The notes beneath the pieces are model-generated. The model worked only from the letters and a program-made list of their open reading frames with translations. It did not search any database and had not been told where the DNA came from. A DNA stretch of 64,000 bases from Fusibacter sp. A1 (GTDB taxonomy: Bacteria > Bacillota > Clostridia > Peptostreptococcales > Acidaminobacteraceae): contig NZ_QQWI01000006.1 of NCBI RefSeq assembly GCF_004125825.1, positions 62,001-126,000 of the forward strand, read 5' to 3'. Positions 32,228 through 40,474 of the stretch are shown here, piece by piece; position 1 is the stretch's first letter, and the number at the start of each line of letters is the position of its first letter. The position numbers and the translations under genes are program-made.

Positions 32228-33589
32228 CTATCCTTCCAGTTCGAGCTCCGCCTCATGGACGATGGCACGCCCTCTCCACTTGCCGCTTCTCCATCTGAAA
32301 ATCATGATGATCGCGCGAGTGATCTCGTCGGCAGTCATGGCAATCCAGATGCCCGCAAGACCCCATCCAAGATGAATGCCAAGAACATAGGCACCTAGTG
32401 TCGAGATTCCCCACATCGATAGTATTCCGACGATTACAGGGAAGTTGACATCGCCTGCAGCTCTCATACTGAAGATCACGGTGATGTTCGTCACCCTTCC
32501 CAGTTCTAAGAACAGGTCGATGATTAGGATCTTGGCACCAAGCTCAATGATTTCCTTATTGTCTGTGAAGATTCCCAGCAGCTGATATCTGAACAGTACA
32601 AAGAGCAGAGAAACTGTCAGCGACGCAAGAATCGCTTTTCTCAATGATTTGAAGACTAGATGGTATGCGTCATCATACCTGCCCGCACCGACAAGGTACC
32701 CTGTGATTATCTGTGTCGCTTGGGCGATTGCCATCGCAAACAGGAAGGTGAACCAGATGATGATCATCGAATACATTCTTGTTGTGACTGTGGTCGTGCC
32801 CATGATGTTGATAAAGGCGAAAATGAACATCTGGGAAAACTGCCATGAGATCGGTTCACCGGCAGAAGGCAGCCCGAGTTTAAAGAACTGCTTCACCATT
32901 TCTTTTGGGAACGGTATCAAATTCTTTAGGTGGATATGCTGCTTCATCACAAGTACGAGATAAGACAACATGATCAGCATGCCGATAGACCTACTCACGA
33001 CGGTGGATATGGCGACACCTTTTACGCCAAGTACCGGAAGACCGAGGGGGCCGAACAGGAATATATAGTTGCCTATGACATTCAGTATGTTGATGCCAAG
33101 TGCGATATACATGGTAAGCTTTGTGTTTCCATGGCTTTTGTGGATTGTCGACAAGGTCATGTACATCGCCGATATCACTAAAAAGCCCATAATGACATCA
33201 AGGTAGCTCTTGGTGTCTGTGACTAGCTCAAGCGGAAGATTGATCAATTTGAAAAACTCGCTCTGGAACATGAAGATTCCAATGGTCATGACCGTCGCGA
33301 TAAAGACGTTGAACACGGTCGCTATAGAATAGACCTGGTTGAGCTTCTTTTCTTGTTTCGCACCAAGATACTGTGTGATCATGATGCCTGTCGCAGCGGT
33401 TGTGATGGTGAAAAGCATGTTGATCGTGTTGACCATCTGATTGGCGTTTCCCACAGCCGCTACGGCACTGTCGGAATACCTGCTGAGCATAAAGGTATCC
33501 ACGTTGCCCATCATCATAAATAGCAGCATTTCTATAAAAATCGGCCAAGCTAGTGAAAACACCGATGTATTTTCTGATATCTTATTCAT
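32228..33589 (-). CDS. MATE family multidrug efflux transporter
   Basis: 453 residues, twelve predicted helices in two similar halves. WPIFIEMLLFMMMGNVDTFMLS at the N-terminus and the NIL.VIGNYIFLFGP region are typical of the NorM/DinF-type MATE family. It expels cationic drugs or metabolites using Na+ or H+. AGGAGACGAC precedes the ATG. It is a single gene downstream of the flavin reductase gene, with a hairpin and short T-run between them. Confidence 0.9.
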   Translation of the reverse strand: MNKISENTSVFSLAWPIFIEMLLFMMMGNVDTFMLSRYSDSAVAAVGNANQMVNTINMLFTITTAATGIMITQYLGAKQEKKLNQVYSIATVFNVFIATVMTIGIFMFQSEFFKLINLPLELVTDTKSYLDVIMGFLVISAMYMTLSTIHKSHGNTKLTMYIALGINILNVIGNYIFLFGPLGLPVLGVKGVAISTVVSRSIGMLIMLSYLVLVMKQHIHLKNLIPFPKEMVKQFFKLGLPSAGEPISWQFSQMFIFAFINIMGTTTVTTRMYSMIIIWFTFLFAMAIAQATQIITGYLVGAGRYDDAYHLVFKSLRKAILASLTVSLLFVLFRYQLLGIFTDNKEIIELGAKILIIDLFLELGRVTNITVIFSMRAAGDVNFPVIVGILSMWGISTLGAYVLGIHLGWGLAGIWIAMTADEITRAIIMIFRWRSGKWRGRAIVHEAELELEG

Positions 33590-33676
33590 GTCGTCTCCTA
33601 ATTGTCATAAAATTATTTCACTACTCTAAAGATACTATACCACAGCCCGGCCTGACTGCTACTTGTGAGAATTGCT

Positions 33677-33720
33677 AAAAAGGAAGCGGCTTTATAGACT
33701 TAACCGTCAATAAAACCGCT
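33677..33720 (-). terminator. Terminator after flavin reductase gene
   Basis: An imperfect stem with AGCGG/CCGCT and an inner ATAAA pairing is followed on the minus strand by TTCCTTTTT. Confidence 0.6.
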
Positions 33721-33739
33721 CTGTTTGCGTAAATGAAAC

Positions 33740-34345
33740 TTAATCGATGATATTGAACTCCGATTCATCCTCTAGTGACTCGATGATGGATTCTCCTTCC
33801 TGATAGCCAGTACCGATAGGTTCTCCGCCACCAGCGTAGTAATGGTTGTCCATTCCGTATGAAATCGTTTGAAAACCGGTCAGGTCTAGCGAGCCTTCGC
33901 ATTCCGGATCGATGACGTAGTCCTCTTCGATGAAGGACTTGACTACACGGGCTAAGAACAAGACCCTGTGCTCCACCTGCACCTTTTCAAAGACCTCGCA
34001 GTAAAGGGTCACCGGAGCTTCCTCGATGGCGATATAGCCGTCCTCGTCTACGGTTGTCGTAAAGAGCTGGCTCTTATCGAAGGCTCTACCGCTTTTCATA
34101 CCACAAGCGTCGACTTCATCCAAAAGTTCGGGTGTGGGAACATTGATCGAGTATTTGCCTGACTCGTTGATCAGTTCAGTAATATAGTGATCCTGGTGTA
34201 GTGAGATCATCATCATTGCAGGTATCAGGCTGATGACAGCGACGTCTCCCACTGTCGTAAAGTCCATCCTATCATCGGATTTGGATCCTACGACGACGAT
34301 TGGCACCGCATGCAGCAAGGGATAGGCTTTGACATTTATCTTCAT
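33740..34345 (-). CDS. Flavin reductase-like (flavoredoxin-type) FMN-binding protein
   Basis: 201 residues. VPIVVVGS, DFTTVGDVAVISLIPAMMMISLH and a C-terminal GMDNHYYAGGGEPIGTG are those of flavoredoxin-type flavin reductase family proteins that hold FMN in a split-barrel fold. These serve in electron transfer in anaerobes. AGGAGG with an 8-base spacer precedes the ATG. It lies 53 bases after the RND pump gene with no clear terminator between, so read-through from that operon is possible. Confidence 0.8.
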   Translation of the reverse strand: MKINVKAYPLLHAVPIVVVGSKSDDRMDFTTVGDVAVISLIPAMMMISLHQDHYITELINESGKYSINVPTPELLDEVDACGMKSGRAFDKSQLFTTTVDEDGYIAIEEAPVTLYCEVFEKVQVEHRVLFLARVVKSFIEEDYVIDPECEGSLDLTGFQTISYGMDNHYYAGGGEPIGTGYQEGESIIESLEDESEFNIID

Positions 34346-34398
34346 TTTTAGTAACCTCCTAGAGTAGTTTTACCCAATTATGCGTTCTCCACACTCCT

Positions 34399-37300
34399 TT
34401 AAAACTCAATCTCCACTTTTTCTTTTTCGAATTTTGAAAGCACGTAGTAAATGGTCGGCACAACGGTCAGTGTCATGATCGTTGCAACGATCAGTCCTCC
34501 GATAAGGGCTATGGCCATCGGACTGAAGAAGGAGCTGTCTGCGAAAACCAGCGGTACGAGACCAAAAATAGTGGTCACCGTACTCAGCAGTATCGGTCTC
34601 ATTCTTCTCGAAACCGAGTCCCTGCATGCTTCAATCGTCATCAGACCACTTTCCCTTGCCCTGTTGATATATTCAATAAGCAAGATACCGTTATTCACTA
34701 CAATACCTATTAAGCTGGCTGCGCCAAGTCCTACCGTAAAGGTAAAGTTTGTTCCTGTCACAAAGAGTGCGAACACGATACCGATAAGGGCAAGCGGAAC
34801 CGTACTCATGATGATGAAGGGCTGAATCAGTGAATTGAACTGGATCAGCAGAATCACATAAATGATCACAAGTGCGAACAGTGCCGCAATAGCAAGTCCT
34901 GACAAGTACTTGACCATCGTCTCCGTATCTCCACCGTAGCTGATCTTCACGTGATCAGTATCGAGCTGTTCGATGAAGCTCTGTAGCTCCATTTGAATGT
35001 CGGTACTGCCGTATTGGGGTCTGACATCAGAGGCGACAGTGATCACGGTTTCCCTATTGTAGCGTTTGATGGTATCCAGCTCCAATTTCATGTCCACATC
35101 GGCGAACTGCTTTAACAGTATTTTATTTCCGGTCCAACTGGATTTGATTCTCAAATTGCTGATATCTTCAATGGACTTTACATCAGACGAGACAAAGATA
35201 TCGTAACTCTGGTCATCCTTTGTGAACACAGTCGCTTTAGAACCGTTCAGTGCCAGATTGATCTGAAACTGTATATCGTACTTAGACAATCCGAACTGCA
35301 TAGCCTTATCGTCATCCACATCCAGCAGATAACTATAGCGATACCCGGGCTCTCTTAACTGTACGTTCATCGTCTCTGTTCGGTCTAGAAGATAATCGTA
35401 GATGGGACCTGCGACGGCTTTAAGTTCCTCGTCGCTCGCTCCAGATATTCTAACTTCTATGGTCGATCCCGGCATGTTTATTTCGAGCAGGTTGGCTGTC
35501 CCGTATCCGCCGACAAACCTACGGTCGAACTCACTTTGCAGATGATACAGGAAATCCGCTCGTGTTTCAAACCTAGTATCCTTTGAAAGGTCGAAGGCTG
35601 CAAGAATCTGTCCGTTGTTCTCACTCGGCATGATAAAATCTGCTGTCATATAGAACCTTGGTAGCCCGCCCCCCACTGCACTTGTAAGTGTCGTGATTTC
35701 GGGTTGGTCCCTCAAGATGGATTCTGCGAGCAGAACCAGTTCTTTCGTACTTTCTATGTCACCGATAATCTCATTGGATATGTTCACATAGACGATGTCC
35801 TTGTCCACATAAGGGAACAGGCGCATGTCCACTGAAGTGATAAAGGTATAAATCGCTCCGATAAGCACAAGCATCACCAGAAACAGGCTGAACAAAGGTC
35901 TTTTCAAGTTGTTTTCCAACAGGTTCGTATAAAACTTGCTGACAACCGACAATATGTCATGCTTCACATGCCTTTCTTTGAGTGCCATACTTGCAAGTGA
36001 AGGAGTAACAAGCATCGCCACCACATAGGATGCGACAAGCGTCACAATAACGACAAGGGGCAAGGACTCTATGAACTCACCCGCCTCACCCGGCAGGCTC
36101 ATCAGTGGCATGAAGGCTGCAACTGTCGTAAGCGTCGAAGTAAGCACAGGAATCGACTGCTCTTTCGCTCCTAAATAAGAAGCTTTTACCTTATTCATCC
36201 CATCGTTGATATGGACCTGAATCGCATCGCTTATTACGATCGCATTGTCGACAAGTATTCCTAGTGAAATGATCAGTGCGGAAATGGACACTTGCTGAAC
36301 ATCCACAGACAAGAACTGCATCGTGGCGAATGTCATTGCAAGTGACAAGGGGATTGCGACTGACACTACAATCGCGTTTCTAAATCCCATTCCAATAAAG
36401 ATCACAAGTACGACAAAAAGAACACCCTGAAGAAGGTTCATGATAAAGTCATTGACTGAGTTCGCCACGTCTTCGGGCTGAAACAGTACTTCTTCAAAGA
36501 TCAAGCCTTCAGGGAACTTCACTTTTAAACGGTCGATGGAGGCTCTGACCTCTTTTCCGATGAGTACCACATTTTCGTCATCATCAAATTGAGCCGTCAC
36601 AAGCACCGCATTTCTTGAATCCTTCAGGTAATAAAGGGAACCCTCGTCATAGGAAAATTCAACTTTTGCAACATCCTTCAACCTGACAGCAGCACCGGTC
36701 TCTGCAGATATGCTTACTATCAGATTTTCCACATCGCCGATCGACGAGATGCTTTTAGGAACCGCTACGTTGATTTTACCCGCAGGGGTGTTGATTGACC
36801 CGGGAGGAATGACCACGTTTTGAGCTCTTATGACATTATAGATATCCTCGATACTGATCCCCAATTTATAGATGGAGGCTTCATTGACGGTCACTTCGAT
36901 CCTTTGGATCTGTTCACCCTCGATTTCGACGCGCTTTACACCATCAAGACCGGACAGTTCATCCTTAACCTCTTTTGCAAACTGCGACAAACGGGACTGG
37001 TCATATGTGTCACTCGATAGTGAGATGATAACCCCTGCCGAGTAGGTCATATCCGTATCCACATCAAACGGCATCGCTCCATCAGGCATTTCGGGCGAGA
37101 GACGCTCCAAACCTACCCTTAGCTTATCCCACTGTTCATCGTAATCCACCGTGTGAGTCAACATTCCTATCACAATCGACACATTGTCTTGAGAATAGGA
37201 TCTGATAGTTTCAACCCCATCAAGGGCTGCTATCTCGTCTTCCACTTTTTTTGTAACCTGTTCTTCGACGGTTTTTGCAGATGCTCCTGGATAGACGGTT

Positions 37301-37446
37301 ATGATTTGAACCGCCGGGCTTGACGTGTCTGGATTTTCTTGTCGTGGAAGGTAGTAGTATGCATAGAACCCGTATAAGATGACAAGCACAGATAGTAATA
37401 TGGTGACCTTTCTTTCCTTTACCGCTAACGCAATCAGCCTACTCAT
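34399..37446 (-). CDS. RND family efflux transporter permease
   Basis: 1015 residues, 12 membrane helices and two large extracytoplasmic loops, the usual length for HAE-type RND pumps. TM4 reads LGILVDNAIVISDAI, keeping one of the two aspartates of AcrB; the TM10 Lys position reads VVNNGILLIEYI, with Asn instead. The proton relay therefore differs from AcrB but matches many Bacillota homologues. The start is the ATG at 37446 after AGGTG (a GTG at 37455 is too close); it overlaps the adaptor gene end by 8 bases. No outer-membrane channel gene is present, as expected for a single-membrane cell. Confidence 0.9.
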   Translation of the reverse strand: MSRLIALAVKERKVTILLSVLVILYGFYAYYYLPRQENPDTSSPAVQIITVYPGASAKTVEEQVTKKVEDEIAALDGVETIRSYSQDNVSIVIGMLTHTVDYDEQWDKLRVGLERLSPEMPDGAMPFDVDTDMTYSAGVIISLSSDTYDQSRLSQFAKEVKDELSGLDGVKRVEIEGEQIQRIEVTVNEASIYKLGISIEDIYNVIRAQNVVIPPGSINTPAGKINVAVPKSISSIGDVENLIVSISAETGAAVRLKDVAKVEFSYDEGSLYYLKDSRNAVLVTAQFDDDENVVLIGKEVRASIDRLKVKFPEGLIFEEVLFQPEDVANSVNDFIMNLLQGVLFVVLVIFIGMGFRNAIVVSVAIPLSLAMTFATMQFLSVDVQQVSISALIISLGILVDNAIVISDAIQVHINDGMNKVKASYLGAKEQSIPVLTSTLTTVAAFMPLMSLPGEAGEFIESLPLVVIVTLVASYVVAMLVTPSLASMALKERHVKHDILSVVSKFYTNLLENNLKRPLFSLFLVMLVLIGAIYTFITSVDMRLFPYVDKDIVYVNISNEIIGDIESTKELVLLAESILRDQPEITTLTSAVGGGLPRFYMTADFIMPSENNGQILAAFDLSKDTRFETRADFLYHLQSEFDRRFVGGYGTANLLEINMPGSTIEVRISGASDEELKAVAGPIYDYLLDRTETMNVQLREPGYRYSYLLDVDDDKAMQFGLSKYDIQFQINLALNGSKATVFTKDDQSYDIFVSSDVKSIEDISNLRIKSSWTGNKILLKQFADVDMKLELDTIKRYNRETVITVASDVRPQYGSTDIQMELQSFIEQLDTDHVKISYGGDTETMVKYLSGLAIAALFALVIIYVILLIQFNSLIQPFIIMSTVPLALIGIVFALFVTGTNFTFTVGLGAASLIGIVVNNGILLIEYINRARESGLMTIEACRDSVSRRMRPILLSTVTTIFGLVPLVFADSSFFSPMAIALIGGLIVATIMTLTVVPTIYYVLSKFEKEKVEIEF

Positions 37447-38533
37447 CTTCTTCACCTACGATATGGACCTTGTATCCGTCAGATAGGGTATTTGTCCCTC
37501 CGACTACAAGTGTTTCACCGCTGCTAAGACCTTCAACCAATACTTTGTCCTTGTATAAAGAAAGTAAGGTGATGTCTCTTCGCATCGCCCTGTCATTTTC
37601 TACTACATACACATAGTCTCTACCATCATTCAAGATATGAGACATGTAAATCCATATTCCCTCTTGTTTTTCAGATGCTAGAACCACAGTCACTACCTCT
37701 CCTAGAAGAAGGGAGCTACCCTTGTTCACATCGATTTCTATCGCATAGGTTCTTGAGACTTCATCCGGCATCATATCGATTTGTCCGATACTGCCTGTGA
37801 AGGTCTCACTGCCTGAAAGGACTTCAACGGAATCGCCAATCTTGAGTTTCTTCACATCCCTAGAGGTCAATCCCACTTTCACGATCGTATCATGGCCTCT
37901 TACAAGCACCACAGGATACCCCGCAGAGACAAGTTCTCCAGATTTATTGAAGACCTCAAGCACGAGTCCGTCCATATCAGACACAAGGACGGTATCCTCG
38001 ACAGTATCTTCACTGTACTGAGTCTGTAGTGACGCCTGGTTGTAATTGGCTTGAGCCTGCGACAGCTCCCTACCAGCGATGTCGTATCTGAACTGGATAT
38101 CCTCAAGCTGCTGTTTTGAACCGGCCCCGACCTCCACTAACGCTTTCGTGTCAGAAAGAAGCTCCCCGTAATAGTTATAGGCTTCCTTGGCTTTTTCAAG
38201 TTCCTGAAGCGCAGCCCTTTTTTGCTGGTAAGACGAATCCGAAGCGATCGTCTGCTTATCTGAATTAAGCACCGCTAAAATCTGACCTGCAATGATTTCA
38301 TCACCTACGCCAACTTCAACCCGATCAATCGTACCTCCTGCTAGAAATGCGTATTTCTTAATTTCTGCAGGTTCGACATATCCCATATACGTCAGTTCTA
38401 CAGGGTTGGTAGTGGTCTTTAGCGTCTCAACCGTCACGGGCTTTTCTTTTACTACCACTTCTATCATTTTTGACTGGCATCCCGAAATCAATAAAGTCAG
38501 GATGAATATAAAACATAATAGTATTTTTTTCAT
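37439..38533 (-). CDS. RND efflux adaptor (HlyD/MFP) lipoprotein
   Basis: 364 residues. A signal peptide ends in the lipobox LISGC, so the adaptor is lipid-anchored outside the membrane. It has a lipoyl/barrel-sandwich domain (YAFLAGGTIDRVEVGVGDEI), an alpha-hairpin with Gln/Ala-rich coiled coil, and a beta-barrel with VLVRGHDTIVKVGL. It partners the RND permease encoded next to it. GTAGGTG precedes the ATG, which follows the TetR stop by 8 bases. Drug, solvent or metal specificity cannot be read from sequence. Confidence 0.88.
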   Translation of the reverse strand: MKKILLCFIFILTLLISGCQSKMIEVVVKEKPVTVETLKTTTNPVELTYMGYVEPAEIKKYAFLAGGTIDRVEVGVGDEIIAGQILAVLNSDKQTIASDSSYQQKRAALQELEKAKEAYNYYGELLSDTKALVEVGAGSKQQLEDIQFRYDIAGRELSQAQANYNQASLQTQYSEDTVEDTVLVSDMDGLVLEVFNKSGELVSAGYPVVLVRGHDTIVKVGLTSRDVKKLKIGDSVEVLSGSETFTGSIGQIDMMPDEVSRTYAIEIDVNKGSSLLLGEVVTVVLASEKQEGIWIYMSHILNDGRDYVYVVENDRAMRRDITLLSLYKDKVLVEGLSSGETLVVGGTNTLSDGYKVHIVGEEDE

Positions 38534-38541
38534 GTCGTCAC

Positions 38542-39132
38542 CTACTCTCTCATTGTCATATAGGACATAAATACCTGTAACCGGCTACTGGTCGTATCGA
38601 TATCTTCGTGGTCCGCTAGGATCGCCTCGACCCCCTTAATAAGGGCAATAGCGGCATACTCACCCGAACCGTTGAGTTTAAGCCCTAATTCAAGACTCCT
38701 ACCGACCCACGAAATCAAATCAAAAACATGGGGATGGTGCCTTAGCTTATCCGCCGACTGCAAGAGGATCATCAGATCGGTCATATGCTTATCCAGCAGC
38801 GTCGGTACCAGACGGTTCAGACCTTCAAGAATCCTCTTGGCTGTCATCCGTTGTTCCTCAGTAGTAGCGCTCCCGTCAAGTTCTGTATGGAAGCCGACCT
38901 TTCCCGCGCTTCCTTCAAGCAGAACGCCGTTTATCGCTGAAATCACATCACTGATTATCGCATCATACATCGCTTCCTTATTGTCGAAGTACCTATACAA
39001 GTTTCCGACCGTCACTCCAGCTCCTTTTGCAATTTGTCTCATGGAGCTCGATTCAAATCCTTCAACGACAAAAACCTCACGCGCTGCATCGAGTATGTTG
39101 AGTCTTATTTCATCCTTCAGCACTTGAGCCAT
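38542..39132 (-). CDS. TetR/AcrR family repressor
   Basis: 196 residues. N-terminal TetR helix-turn-helix: ILDAAREVFVVEGFESSSMRQIAKGAGVTVGNLYRYFDNKEAMYDAI (given here in pieces: ILDAAREVFVVEGFE, then MRQIAKGAGVTVGNLY, then RYFDNKEAM). The helical ligand domain follows. GGAGG with a 5-base spacer marks the ATG at 39132; a longer frame from 39216 lacks a site and would run through the operators. It is first gene of the pump operon and probably represses it through the paired sites immediately upstream. Confidence 0.88.
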   Translation of the reverse strand: MAQVLKDEIRLNILDAAREVFVVEGFESSSMRQIAKGAGVTVGNLYRYFDNKEAMYDAIISDVISAINGVLLEGSAGKVGFHTELDGSATTEEQRMTAKRILEGLNRLVPTLLDKHMTDLMILLQSADKLRHHPHVFDLISWVGRSLELGLKLNGSGEYAAIALIKGVEAILADHEDIDTTSSRLQVFMSYMTMRE

Positions 39133-39151
39133 AAGTACCTCCTTTTTATAT

Positions 39152-39217
39152 AATAAACATGCGTTCATTATATACCCAAAATTAAATTGCTTACACAAAA
39201 GTAAACAATTGTTCATT
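39152..39217. promoter_or_regulatory. Two TetR-type operator candidates
   Basis: Two related 18-base imperfect palindromes, AATAAACATGCGTTCATT (39152-39169) and AGTAAACAATTGTTCATT (39200-39217), agree at 14 of 18 positions. Each has half-sites TAAAC/GTTCA. They lie between the TetR gene start and the plsC promoter, 48 bases apart, a natural place for autorepression of the pump operon. Confidence 0.6.
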
Positions 39218-39285
39218 TTTAAATTTACACTGTTCTCTTCAAGAAGTCAATGCTCATTTTTTATTAATAGGGCACAAGTATGTGG

Positions 39286-39291
39286 TATAAT
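39286..39291 (+). promoter_or_regulatory. Extended -10 promoter of plsC
   Basis: TGG-TATAAT, with an ATTAAT hexamer 17 bases upstream. It lies 35 bases before the plsC ATG. Confidence 0.55.
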
Positions 39292-39325
39292 GATAACCTA
39301 AAATAAAGAAAGAGAGTGTATGTAG

Positions 39326-40027
39326 ATGTTTAGAACAATTGTTTGGTTTACTTATTTTTGGCTTTATCAGCTGGTAAAACTACCAGAGTTTCTCTGGCTT
39401 AAGACACAAGAAGAATCAAAGCAGCATGAGGTCGCTGTAAAAAACGCGTCTTCATGGGCTAAAAGCCTATTACGTCTTGCAGGATGTAAAACTGAAATTA
39501 CGGGTCTTGAACATATTCCTATTGAGGGTGCGGCACTTTATGTATCCAACCACCAAGGCGCCTTTGACATTCCACTGATGCTCGCCAACATCGACAGACC
39601 TTTCGGGTTTATCGCAAAAGAGGAGCTCGCAAAGCTGCCCTTTGTCAGCAGCTGGATGAGGTACCTTCAATGCGTGTTTATCACAAGAGGCAATCCTAGA
39701 GAAGCGATTAAAGCCATCAACGGCGGAGTAAAACTGCTAAAGGACGGTCACTCGCTACTTGTATTCCCAGAAGGAACAAGAAGCAGGGACGGTCAGTTGC
39801 TCGCATTCAAGCCAGGCAGTCTCAAGCTTGCTACAAAATCGGGCGCTCCTATCATTCCAATTACGATCAGCGGTTCAATTCATCTGATGAAAAAAGATAG
39901 TCTGATCATCCAACCGGCCACTGTGAAAATCACCATTCATCCGCCTGTCTTGATGACGGATGAATTTAAAAACGACACGGCTCAGCTAGCTACACTTGTC
40001 GAGTCTACGATCGCATCGGCACTATAA
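39326..40027 (+). CDS. plsC: 1-acyl-sn-glycerol-3-phosphate acyltransferase
   Basis: 233 residues. The acyltransferase signature HX4D is in VSNHQGAFDIP, and the glycerol-phosphate motif in FPEGTRSRDG. An N-terminal hydrophobic helix (about 3-20) anchors it to the membrane. It acylates lysophosphatidate to phosphatidate, feeding phospholipid synthesis. The ribosome site (GAGAG) is weak. It has its own promoter and terminator. An ordinary housekeeping gene. Confidence 0.9.
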   Translation: MFRTIVWFTYFWLYQLVKLPEFLWLKTQEESKQHEVAVKNASSWAKSLLRLAGCKTEITGLEHIPIEGAALYVSNHQGAFDIPLMLANIDRPFGFIAKEELAKLPFVSSWMRYLQCVFITRGNPREAIKAINGGVKLLKDGHSLLVFPEGTRSRDGQLLAFKPGSLKLATKSGAPIIPITISGSIHLMKKDSLIIQPATVKITIHPPVLMTDEFKNDTAQLATLVESTIASAL

Positions 40028-40043
40028 ATCATTTCATATAAAG

Positions 40044-40073
40044 GCGGACAGTTCATTTTGGCTGTCCGCTTTT
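40044..40073 (+). terminator. Terminator after plsC
   Basis: A GCGGACAG/CTGTCCGC stem, 10-base loop, TTTT. Confidence 0.75.
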
Positions 40074-40217
40074 GCTTTGTAAAAGTATAAAGTCAACTAG
40101 AATCCAATTTGAAGCACGTCCAAAAACGACAAATTCGTATCAAATCATATCTATGCTTTTCAAAACATATTAAACTCTATATAATTAGCTATGCATGGCA
40201 AAAGGAGGTTTAGCCTA

Positions 40218-40454
40218 ATGAGCGAAATGAACAATATCAATGAACCTTGGGCAGGAACAAAAGAGATAGCAGAACATTTGGGCGTTACAAAGGATACGGT
40301 TCACAAATGGATAAAAGCTGAATCGATACCATGTAGCAGGGTCGGAAAACTGTGGAAGTTTAAGAAATCAGAAGTCGACGCTTGGATCAAATCAGGCGGA
40401 GCCGCGGATGATAAATATACGATTGAAACACCAGAAGCGCACAGTGCGCGATAG
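40218..40454 (+). CDS. Excisionase-like helix-turn-helix (BldC/MerR-type) protein
   Basis: 78 residues. GTKEIAEHLGVTKDTVHKWIKAESIPCSRVGKLWKF is (in pieces: GTKEIAEHLGVTKDTVHKW and ESIPCSRVGKLWKFKKSEV) a winged HTH of the excisionase (TIGR01764) type. AAAGGAGG 9 bases before the ATG at 40218 sets the start. It lies 20 bases ahead of the U32 peptidase gene with which it forms an operon. No phage integrase is near, so a small transcription regulator is more likely than an excisionase. Confidence 0.8.
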   Translation: MSEMNNINEPWAGTKEIAEHLGVTKDTVHKWIKAESIPCSRVGKLWKFKKSEVDAWIKSGGAADDKYTIETPEAHSAR

Positions 40455-40474
40455 CGGATAGTATGGAGGAAAAA

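Noticed and set aside
33228..33548. Minus-strand frame inside the MATE gene
   Set aside because: Reads as His/Arg/Asp-rich alternate-frame product of MATE coding DNA; no ribosome site.
40218..40454. Phage excisionase
   Set aside because: No integrase or attachment site nearby and a stable operon with a U32 gene; treated as an HTH regulator.
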